From the NCBI RefSeq assembly GCF_009604455.1, contig NZ_WEGL01000005.1, positions 186,001 through 250,000 of the forward strand: a DNA stretch of 64,000 nucleotides, in the 5' to 3' direction. The position numbers and the translations under genes were made by a program. Under the pieces are notes generated by a model. The model worked only from the letters and a program-made list of their open reading frames with translations. It was not told the DNA's origin and searched no databases. Positions within the stretch are counted from its first letter, which is position 1. Each line of letters opens with the position of its first letter. This document shows, in pieces, positions 57,878-64,000 of the stretch. The DNA comes from Streptomyces sp. RB17. GTDB taxonomy: Bacteria > Actinomycetota > Actinomycetes > Streptomycetales > Streptomycetaceae.

Positions 57878-58372
57878 GTGAACGAGCGACTCGCGGTGCG
57901 GAGCCTGATGGATGCCGCCCCGTACTCGATCGGCGAGGACGAGAGCCTGCTGCTGGCCTGGGAGGTCATGGAGAGGTCCGAGCAGCGTCAGCTGCCGGTC
58001 GTCCGTGGGGACGGCTGCTGCGCCGGGGTCCTGGACCGTGCCGAACTCGCCGTCGCCTGCGCCGCCGCGGCCGTGACGCTGTCCCGCCGCACGGTGCGCG
58101 AGCTGGTGCACGCCCGCCGGACCGCCACCGTCCACCCCGAGGAGTCGACGTTGCGCGCGGCCGCGGTGATGACCGAGGAACACCTCGACGCCCTGCCGGT
58201 CACGGATGCGCGCGGACGGCTGGTCGGCCTGCTCACGTCCCGGGACTTCGTGGCTGCCGCCGCGGGCCTGCACACCCCCGCCGAAGCCGTCGGCCGGAGC
58301 CCCGGACGGGCCGCCCCGGACGGGCTGCCGCCTCGCCGCGCAGCGCGGGAACGAGGAATCCCCATTCCGTAG
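57878..58372 (+). CDS. Two-CBS-domain protein
   Basis: This 164-residue protein has two CBS motifs. CBS1 (about 5-60) contains VRSLMDAAPYSIGEDESLLL, AWEVMERSEQRQLPVV and GVLDRAELAVA. CBS2 (about 68-125) contains RRTVRELVHARRTATVHPEE, TLRAAAVMTEEHLDALPVTD and GLLTSRDFVAAAA. Such pairs bind adenine nucleotides and sense energy state. GTG 57878 follows GAGGAGG. The C-terminal 35 residues are Arg/Pro-rich. It lies between the Usp gene and a small unknown gene, all in one direction. Confidence 0.86.
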   Translation: MNERLAVRSLMDAAPYSIGEDESLLLAWEVMERSEQRQLPVVRGDGCCAGVLDRAELAVACAAAAVTLSRRTVRELVHARRTATVHPEESTLRAAAVMTEEHLDALPVTDARGRLVGLLTSRDFVAAAAGLHTPAEAVGRSPGRAAPDGLPPRRAARERGIPIP

Positions 58373-58419
58373 AGGTTCCGCTCATGGGGCCCGCACACTC
58401 AGAAGGGAAGGCTGACGTC

Positions 58420-58695
58420 ATGGTCTGGGCATCATGGACCACCCCCGGGGTCTTCACCGGCCGGGGCGGCGCACGAACCGACGAGGCGGGGATCGTCGTC
58501 GGCGACCTGACCGTCCACACCACCTGGGACGGCAACGAGGCCGACGTGGCGGTCCAGTACACGGGCACCTCCGATTGGTTCACCCTCAGCGGAAGCCCCG
58601 TGCCCTGCCGTTCCGAGGTGCACAGCCGGCAACTGCATCAAGCTGCCGTGGAAGCGGTCAAGGCAGGCGGCGGCTCCACCGTCCCCCAACTCTGA
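58420..58695 (+). CDS. Small conserved-type protein of unknown function
   Basis: This 91-residue protein looks like a short beta-rich domain (GIVVGDLTVHTTWDGNEADV, AVQYTGTSDWFTLSG) followed by a helix (SRQLHQAAVEAVKAGG). GGGAAGG lies about ten bases before ATG 58420; ATG 58384 would add twelve residues. It follows the CBS gene by 47 bases and may share its message. I do not recognise a named family. Confidence 0.65.
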   Translation: MVWASWTTPGVFTGRGGARTDEAGIVVGDLTVHTTWDGNEADVAVQYTGTSDWFTLSGSPVPCRSEVHSRQLHQAAVEAVKAGGGSTVPQL

Positions 58696-58811
58696 GGGTT
58701 CATGGGTGATGTGCGGCGGGTGCCGATGCCGTACGCCGGGCAGGCCGGTCCCCAAGTCGCCTGGCCGCAAAACCGGTTGCCCCATCGTCGTGGGGTGCGC
58801 ATCCTGCTGGA

Positions 58812-59675
58812 ATGCGGTTCTCCGTCAACATCCCCAACTTCGGCGACTTCGCCGATCCCCGCAACGTCGCCACCGTCGCGGCCGCCGCCGAAGAGGCGGG
58901 CTGGGACGGCCTGTTCGTCTGGGACCACGTGCTGCACCGACATCACCAGGGCCGTCCCTTCGGGGACCCCTGGATGCTGCTGACCGCCGCCGCGCTCGCG
59001 ACCTCCCGGATCCGGCTGGGCACCCTGCTGACGCCGGTCCCGCGGTACCGTCCGCAGCAACTCGCCCGTCAGGTGGCCACCTTGGACCACCTCAGCGGGG
59101 GCCGGGTGATCTTCGCCGCGGGCCTGGGAGGTCCGATCGAGGACGAATACCGCAGCTTCGGCGACACCACTGATCCGCGCCTCCTCGCCGAGCGGCTCGA
59201 CGAGGGGCTGGGGCTGTTGCGGCGGTTCTGGTCCGGCGAGCCGGTGAACCACCACGGCCGGCACTACGAGGTGCGGGACGTGTCGCTGCTGCCCGCCACC
59301 GTGCAGCGGCCCGGGCCGCCGGTGTGGATCGGCGGATTCTGGCCGCGCCGCCCGCCCATGCGCCGGGCGGCGCGATGGGACGGCGCGGTGCCGCTCTTCG
59401 AGACGGCCCGGCACGGTCATGTGCCGGACGTGGCGGAGGTACGGGAACTGGTCGGCTATGTGCGCGGGCAGCGCACGGCCGGAACCGGGCACCCCTTCGA
59501 GTTCGTGCTCGGCGGTGCCACGCCCCCGGCCCCGGCCAAGGCCAGGGACGTGATCGGTCCGCTGTACGACGCAGGCGCCACCTGGTGGGACGAGCGGCAG
59601 GTGCAGACCGGCCCCGACCTGGACCGCCTGACACCGGTGCTGCGCCGCATCGAGGCGGGCCCGCCACTGTTCTGA
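58812..59675 (+). CDS. LLM class (luciferase-like) flavin oxidoreductase
   Basis: This 287-residue TIM-barrel enzyme of the luciferase-like family uses reduced FMN or F420. Evidence is RFSVNIPNFGDFADPRNVAT, AGWDGLFVWDHVLHRHHQGR, SRIRLGTLLTPVPRYRPQQL, ARQVATLDHLSGGRVIFAAG, the usual insertion GLGGPIEDEYRSFGDTTDPR, RLDEGLGLLRRFWSGEPVNH and PPVWIGGFWPRRPPMRRAAR. Whether it is a monooxygenase or an F420-dependent dehydrogenase cannot be told. No Shine-Dalgarno sequence precedes ATG 58812, so a leaderless message is possible. Confidence 0.87.
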   Translation: MRFSVNIPNFGDFADPRNVATVAAAAEEAGWDGLFVWDHVLHRHHQGRPFGDPWMLLTAAALATSRIRLGTLLTPVPRYRPQQLARQVATLDHLSGGRVIFAAGLGGPIEDEYRSFGDTTDPRLLAERLDEGLGLLRRFWSGEPVNHHGRHYEVRDVSLLPATVQRPGPPVWIGGFWPRRPPMRRAARWDGAVPLFETARHGHVPDVAEVRELVGYVRGQRTAGTGHPFEFVLGGATPPAPAKARDVIGPLYDAGATWWDERQVQTGPDLDRLTPVLRRIEAGPPLF

Positions 59676-59739
59676 ACAGCTACGGCTGCCTCACGTCACG
59701 AGGCTGTCCAAGAAGGCTCTGGCATCGGTCCGTCGTCGG

Positions 59740-60555
59740 CTACGGCTTCCGGGCGAGCCCGCCGTGCTCGGCGATGACCTCCGGGGCGGGCGAACCGGGG
59801 TCCGGACGCCACTGCGTGACCGAGACGACGCCGGGGTCGACGAGTTCCAGGCCGTCGAAGAACGCGGTGATCTCGTCGACCGTACGCAGGTTGTACGGGA
59901 CGGCGCCACTGCTGTTGTAGGCGTCCTGGGCCTGCTCGAATACGGGGTCGACGCCGCGCGAGCCGTCGTTGACGGAGAGGTAACTGCCCGACGGCAGGGC
60001 GTCCATCAGGCGGTTGGCGATGGAGCGGGCCTGGTCGTGGTCGGCGACATGTCCCAGGATGTTGCTGAGGATCAGCCCGACGGGGCGGCCGAGGTCCAGT
60101 GTCTCGGCGGCGGCCTCCAGGATCCGGTCGGGGGCGGTCACGTCCGAGTCGATGTAGGCGGTCGCGCCCTCGGCGGAGGAGTAGAGCAGGGCGCGGGCGT
60201 GGGCCAGGACCATCGGATCGTTGTCGACGTAGACGATCCGCGCCTCGGGGGCGAGCCGTTGCGCGACCTCATGGGTGTTCTCGGCGGTCGGCAGGCCGGT
60301 GCCGACGTCCAGGAACTGCCGTATGCCCGCCTCACGGACCAGGTAGGTGATGTTGCGGCGCAGGAAGGCGCGGCTGCTGCGGGCGATGGTGACGATGCCG
60401 GGGAAGACCGCGGTGTACGCGTCGCCGGCCTCCTCGTCGACGGGGTAGTTGTCCTTGCCGCCGAGCCAGTAGTTCCAGATACGGGCGGAGTGCGGTACCG
60501 ATGTGTCGATCTTCTGGCCCATCGCCGTCTCGGGCGTCGTCGCGGGGTCGGTCAT
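59740..60555 (-). CDS. S-adenosyl methyltransferase (PF04672/DUF574 type)
   Basis: This 271-residue protein is of the SAM-dependent methyltransferase family abundant in streptomycetes. The opening HSARIWNYWLGGKDNYPVDE is diagnostic, followed by FLRRNITYLVREAGIRQFLD, motif I VGTGLPTAENTHEVAQRLAP, VYVDNDPMVLAHARALL, VGLILSNILGHVADHDQARS and ITAFFDGLELVDPGVV. Substrates are unknown. ATG 60555 fits the usual N-terminus; the frame extends to 60621 without conservation. It converges on the LLM gene. Confidence 0.9.
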   Translation of the reverse strand: MTDPATTPETAMGQKIDTSVPHSARIWNYWLGGKDNYPVDEEAGDAYTAVFPGIVTIARSSRAFLRRNITYLVREAGIRQFLDVGTGLPTAENTHEVAQRLAPEARIVYVDNDPMVLAHARALLYSSAEGATAYIDSDVTAPDRILEAAAETLDLGRPVGLILSNILGHVADHDQARSIANRLMDALPSGSYLSVNDGSRGVDPVFEQAQDAYNSSGAVPYNLRTVDEITAFFDGLELVDPGVVSVTQWRPDPGSPAPEVIAEHGGLARKP

Positions 60556-60784
60556 GAGTCGTGTCCGTCTCTCGGTGAAGGCGTGCCAAGGCGAGTCGAG
60601 GCGTGTCCAGGCGTGGATCACTCACCGCACAACCTACGTCCGAACGCCCGCCTTCCGCGCGTGGGTTCGGGTTACCCGCCGCCGGAAGTGACGCGGGCTC
60701 TCTGGTCCGGCCTTCTGCGGACAACCCCCGGGACACGGTGTCCCAGGGGCTCTGTGCCGGCAGGCCGGTCGGACCGGCGCGGTG

Positions 60785-61819
60785 TCAGGCGAGCTGGAAC
60801 GTCGCCTCGACCGGGTAGTGGTCGCTGGGAGCGTTGGTGTCGGCCTGGCCCGTGGTCCAGCCGGACTGGGGGTCGAAGTCCACGGTGACGGTGGACATCG
60901 CGGCCGGCGTCGGGCGGCCGGGGGCGTTGAGATAGCCGATGTAGTCGAGGTCGTCCCGGTAGTCCTTCGGGAAGGACTCGATGCCGGACATGTACTGGCA
61001 CCAGGCGGAGACCGGGCAGTCCATGGTCCTCAGGGTCTGACCGGCGTCGGTGGCCGGGGTGCCGAGCACACCGTTCACCGCGGTCTGGGCGCCTGCGTAG
61101 TCACCGCGCGAACGGCCGCCGTAGTACTCCACGTTCAGGTCTCCGCCGATCAGCACCGGCGCGGTCGAGCCGGCGATGCCGTCCACCCAGGTGCGGATCT
61201 CGCCGAGCTGGGCGAGCCGGGTGGACTGCGTGGTGTCCGTGGAGGTGTCGGACTCGTCGGCCTGCAGGTGGGTGCCGACCACCCAGCTCTTCACACCGTC
61301 CTTCTGGATCTGCACCAGCGCCGCGCCCTTGTTGGCGTGGTAGTCCCAGGTGCCGTAGGTGGAGTTGCTGAAGACGTGGGCGTACTGGGCGGTGATCGGA
61401 TACTTGGACAGGATCATGGTGCCGCCGTTGATGACGAACCACGAGTTGGAACAGTCACCGCTGATGCCCGTCCAGCCACCACCGGAACAGGTCTGGCCGA
61501 CGACCGGGGTGTGGTAGGGGTAGAGGTCGGCGAGCTTGCTGGTGATGTCGGCGGTCGAGCTGTTGTTGAAGTCCTCGTCCAGCACCACCACGTCCGCGCC
61601 GTGCCTGCGGATGATCGACTCGATGGTCGGGGTGCGTTGCGCCGCCTTCTCGTTCTGGGTGCTGTCGACGATCGCGGTGCCGAGATCGACGTTCCACGCG
61701 AACACCGAGAGGCCGGTGCCGGTGCCCGCGCTCGCGGTGGGGGCCGCGTAGCCGCTGAAGCCGAGCAGCAGAGCTGCCGCCGCGGAGGTGAGGGCGGTAG
61801 CTGTACGACGCGAGACCAT
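60785..61819 (-). CDS. Secreted endonuclease/exonuclease/phosphatase-family protein, sphingomyelinase-like
   Basis: This 344-residue exported phosphodiesterase has a signal peptide (TATALTSAAAALLLGFSGYA, cleavage near ASAGT). The catalytic fold shows FAWNVDLGTA, the metal Glu region VVVLDEDFNNSS, GTMILSKYPITAQYAHVFSN, WVVGTHLQADES, GGDLNVEYYGG with the catalytic Asp/Asn, DDLDYIGYLNA and the closing SDHYPVEATF with the catalytic His. Relatives include bacterial sphingomyelin phosphodiesterases. Three Cys pairs in loops suggest an outside location. ATG 61819 follows GGAGAG; ATG 61837 is an alternative. Confidence 0.85.
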   Translation of the reverse strand: MVSRRTATALTSAAAALLLGFSGYAAPTASAGTGTGLSVFAWNVDLGTAIVDSTQNEKAAQRTPTIESIIRRHGADVVVLDEDFNNSSTADITSKLADLYPYHTPVVGQTCSGGGWTGISGDCSNSWFVINGGTMILSKYPITAQYAHVFSNSTYGTWDYHANKGAALVQIQKDGVKSWVVGTHLQADESDTSTDTTQSTRLAQLGEIRTWVDGIAGSTAPVLIGGDLNVEYYGGRSRGDYAGAQTAVNGVLGTPATDAGQTLRTMDCPVSAWCQYMSGIESFPKDYRDDLDYIGYLNAPGRPTPAAMSTVTVDFDPQSGWTTGQADTNAPSDHYPVEATFQLA

Positions 61820-61852
61820 GCGCTCTCCTGTTGACATGGGTGGGTCCGGGCG

Positions 61853-61872
61853 GCGACCGATTGTTCGGTCGC
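61853..61872. promoter_or_regulatory. TetR-type operator before the phosphodiesterase gene
   Basis: GCGACCGA-TTGT-TCGGTCGC is a perfect inverted repeat with eight-base arms, 33 bp upstream of the phosphodiesterase start. The length and form fit TetR-family operators. No tetR gene lies within the window, so the regulator would be encoded elsewhere. Confidence 0.6.
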
Positions 61873-62037
61873 GTACATGACATTGGTGACTCTAGATTGC
61901 CTGCCGGTACCCCTGGGGGAACTTCGTCCGATCGCCTCATGGAGAAAAGGTGTCTGGACAAGTTCACCCTGTGGCGAGTGAATCCCACCGGTCAGCGCTT
62001 TCTGTTGCCGTTGAGCCAGTCGACAAGGGACCTGGGC

Positions 62038-62068
62038 TGGACCGTGCCGGGGAGACGCCGCCTAGGGT
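62038..62068 (+). promoter_or_regulatory. Candidate promoter giving a leaderless capA-type message
   Basis: TAGGGT (62063-62068) matches TANNNT and ends six bases before ATG 62075, the distance expected when transcription starts at the start codon. A weak -35-like TGGACC (62038-62043) lies 19 bases upstream. The G-rich stretch before the ATG could instead act as a ribosome binding site. Confidence 0.35.
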
Positions 62069-62074
62069 GGGGGT

Positions 62075-63199
62075 ATGGGCGGCGGCACGGTGACGCTGTT
62101 TCTGTGCGGTGACGTGATGCTCGGGCGCGGCGTCGACCAGATCCTTCCGCACCCCGGAAACCCGGAGCTGCGCGAGGGGTACGTCACGGATGCCCGGTCG
62201 TACGTGGAACTGGCCGAGCGGGCCAGCGGTCCGATCCCCGCGCCGGTCCACCCCGCCTGGCCGTGGGGCGAGGCGCTGCGGCTGCTGGAGGAGACCGCAC
62301 CGGACGCCCGGATCATGAATCTGGAGACGGCCGTCACGCGCAGCGACGCGTTCGAGCCGGGCAAGGCGGTGCACTACCGGATGCATCCGGCCAACCTGCC
62401 CGCCCTGACGGTGGCCCGGCCCGATGTGTGCGTCCTGTCCAACAACCATGTGCTGGACTTCGGGCGGCCGGGCCTGGAGGAAACCCTGGACTCACTCGCC
62501 GGTGCGGGCCTGCGGACCGTGGGGGCGGGGCGCGACGCCGACGAGGCGCACGCGCCCGCGGCGGTCCCTGCCGGTCCCGGCCGCCGCATCCTGGTCTTCG
62601 CCCTCGGCGCACTGTCCAGCGGCATCCCGCCCGACTGGGCCGCGACCACCGACGACCCCGGTGTCGCCTACGTCCAAGAGCTGTCGGCGGCGGCAGCCGA
62701 GGAGGCCGCCCAGCGGGTACGGCGGGACAAGCGGCCCGGAGACATCGTGGTCGTGTCGGTGCACTGGGGCTCCAACTGGGGCTATCTGGTCCCCCGCGAG
62801 CAGAAGCGCTTCGCGCACGCCCTGGTCGACGGCGGCGCCGACGTCGTCCACGGGCACTCCTCGCACCACCCCCGGCCCGTCGAGGTGTACCGAGGCCGGT
62901 TGATCCTCTACGGCTGCGGCGACTTCATCGACGACTACGAGGGCATCACGGGCTACGAGGAGTACCGCGACGACCTCCGGCTGGGCTACCTCGTCACGCT
63001 GGACGCGGACACGGGGCGCCCCACCGGCATGCGGATGGTCCCCTGGCAGGCCCGCCGGATGCGGCTGGAACCCGCGGGGGACCGGGACCGGGCATGGCTG
63101 CGCTCGACCCTCGACCGGATCTGCCACGGCGTGCACATCGGCACGGAGCCCGACGGAACGCTCGGCGTCGTGGCGGGGTTTGCGGGCTCGGGCTCGTGA
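62075..63199 (+). CDS. CapA family metallophosphatase-like protein
   Basis: This 374-residue protein is of the CapA/PgsA type. TLFLCGDVMLGRGVDQIL holds the first metal Asp, with NLETAVTRSD, VCVLSNNHVLDFGRPGLEET, ADEAHAPAAV, VVVSVHWGSNWGYLVPREQK, and the His cluster HGHSSHHPRPVEVYRGRLIL with YGCGDFIDDYEG. CapA proteins belong to the calcineurin-like fold and are named for poly-gamma-glutamate capsule synthesis, but most actinobacterial members are unassigned. There is no signal peptide and no capBC gene adjoins, so a capsule role is not supported here. Confidence 0.87.
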   Translation: MGGGTVTLFLCGDVMLGRGVDQILPHPGNPELREGYVTDARSYVELAERASGPIPAPVHPAWPWGEALRLLEETAPDARIMNLETAVTRSDAFEPGKAVHYRMHPANLPALTVARPDVCVLSNNHVLDFGRPGLEETLDSLAGAGLRTVGAGRDADEAHAPAAVPAGPGRRILVFALGALSSGIPPDWAATTDDPGVAYVQELSAAAAEEAAQRVRRDKRPGDIVVVSVHWGSNWGYLVPREQKRFAHALVDGGADVVHGHSSHHPRPVEVYRGRLILYGCGDFIDDYEGITGYEEYRDDLRLGYLVTLDADTGRPTGMRMVPWQARRMRLEPAGDRDRAWLRSTLDRICHGVHIGTEPDGTLGVVAGFAGSGS

Positions 63200-63442
63200 T
63201 GTGCAGGGCGCCGGACGTCACCGGGTGCAGCGAGAACAAGCCGGAGAGTTGCGGACACCCGAGCCTGGCAGACGCCCCCCGCGTTCCCCGGGGGCGCGGC
63301 GATTGAAAGGCCAACAAGACAGCGCCCCGTGCCTCGTGCACCATGGCTGAAGGCCTTGTTCGGGCGATGGACGTGTTCGTGCGCTGCGGTATCGGCGCCA
63401 CCACCGGAAGTCCGCCGAGTTCCCTGGGGTGGTGAACTCACC

Positions 63443-63745
63443 ATGCTGCTACCGGCGAAATCCGAAGTACGCCGTCTGCTGCGACGCTACCGGGTGTGCG
63501 AGCGCGCCACGGTCGCGGCACCCGCCGATCTCGCCTCGCGTGCCGCCTTCGAGGACTCGGGCTACACGCTGTGCGTGCTGATGGGCGAGCGCAACCCCCG
63601 GGAGGCGGCCGCCGCCGCCCGGCGCTACCTGTGCACCGACCTGGTCACTTACCTGAGGGAGCGGAACGGGCGGACACGGGCGGCCGCCGTCGCCCGGCGG
63701 TCGCGCCGATCCGCTCCGACGACCCAGGACTTCCGGGCGGGCTGA
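63443..63745 (+). CDS. DUF5133 domain protein
   Basis: This 100-residue basic helical protein has the DUF5133 layout: LLPAKSEVRRLLRRYRVCER, ASRAAFEDSGYTLCVLMGER and AAAAARRYLCTDLVTYL. The family is small, Streptomyces-specific and often near stress or aminotransferase-type genes, with no known function to me. GGGGTGGTGA precedes the ATG. The upstream 243 bp hold no gene. A CBS protein gene follows after 35 bases. Confidence 0.8.
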   Translation: MLLPAKSEVRRLLRRYRVCERATVAAPADLASRAAFEDSGYTLCVLMGERNPREAAAAARRYLCTDLVTYLRERNGRTRAAAVARRSRRSAPTTQDFRAG

Positions 63746-63780
63746 CTGCTCGCGCCGGCACAGCCGTGAAGGGACGAGCG

Positions 63781-64000
63781 ATGACGACTGCGAAGGACAT
63801 CATGAGCCCGGGTGCCCAGTGGATACCCCGGCACGAGACGCTGGACCGGGCCGCGCAGATGATGCGGGACCACAAGCTGGGCGCACTTCCGGTCAGCGAC
63901 CCGGACAACGCCGACCGTATGTGCGGCATCATCACCGACCGCGACATCGTGGTGAAGTGCATCGCCGCGGGGCGCGACCCCGCGCGGATGACGTGCGGTG
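63781..64000 (+). CDS. CBS domain protein, 5' part only
   Basis: The first 73 codons of a CBS-domain protein run off the window edge. They show TTAKDIMSPGAQWIPRHETL, DRAAQMMRDHKLGALPVSDP and CGIITDRDIVVKCIAAGRDP, that is CBS domain 1 and the link to domain 2. The sequence is close to the hypoxic response protein 1 type of double-CBS protein. GAAGGGA lies about eight bases before ATG 63781. It extends the stress-type gene set at this end. Confidence 0.85.
   Translation, partial: MTTAKDIMSPGAQWIPRHETLDRAAQMMRDHKLGALPVSDPDNADRMCGIITDRDIVVKCIAAGRDPARMTCG

Noticed and set aside
58696..58811. Folded-looking short intergenic stretch, considered as a tRNA or small RNA
   Set aside because: No cloverleaf arms or T-loop sequence can be drawn; only a five-base stem around 58780-58800 is present.

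Overview
This is high-GC actinobacterial chromosome, most likely Streptomyces. The grounds are strong G/C at third codon positions, frequent GTG starts, GGAGG-type ribosome binding sites, stop/start overlaps (ATGA, GTGA, TGATG), Tat and lipoprotein signals, and the families present (DUF5133, S-adenosyl methyltransferase family, FUSC, DUF969/DUF979, tandem Usp). I found no rRNA, tRNA, CRISPR array, insertion sequence, prophage or attachment site. Both window edges cut genes.

Layout. 1-4.6 kb: the end of a DinB/maleylpyruvate-isomerase-type gene, an MMPL exporter with a strong terminator, and a secreted phosphodiester-glycosidase-type protein. 4.6-12.4 kb: a sugar-utilisation locus made of a LacI regulator, an intracellular GH2 glycosidase, an ABC importer (binding lipoprotein and two permeases, no ATPase) and a secreted GH43 enzyme. 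Two near-identical LacI-type palindromes with the core TACATCGATGTA mark the two promoters. 12.5-26.5 kb: a mixed region of redox enzymes, regulators, an MFS-Usp fusion under a MarR repressor, and several decayed gene remnants. 26.6-28.7 kb: pirin, a small acetyltransferase and a PhnZ-like HD-domain protein.

28.7-34.5 kb is a coherent pyroglutamate (5-oxoproline) module. A leftward operon (DUF969 and DUF979 transporter proteins, pyroglutamyl peptidase, DUF2891 protein) faces a rightward pxpABC 5-oxoprolinase operon, and two copies of a GGATCGTTCAAC-type inverted repeat lie between them. Peptidase and importer would supply 5-oxoproline, and PxpABC would open it to glutamate. 34.5-42.5 kb holds a degenerate 21-22-nt repeat array, a FUSC membrane protein, an esterase/dipeptidase pair, small unknowns, a HIT protein and a class 3-type asparaginase. 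42.6-47.9 kb is an ABC-2 exporter operon ending with a large secreted beta-propeller/phosphatase-type protein and a perfect 20-bp terminator stem.

48.4-54.3 kb: a methyltransferase and flavoenzyme pair, then a sulfur-response module. An ArsR-rhodanese fusion regulator is divergent from a metallo-beta-lactamase/double-rhodanese protein that is coupled to an MFS transporter. 54.5-64 kb is a stress or dormancy-like cluster (XRE-PNPOx fusion, tandem Usp, two CBS proteins, DUF5133) mixed with an LLM oxidoreductase, a methyltransferase, a secreted phosphodiesterase and a CapA protein. Several short inverted repeats in its promoter regions could bind a shared regulator.

All functional calls rest on motif recognition by eye; no database search was run.
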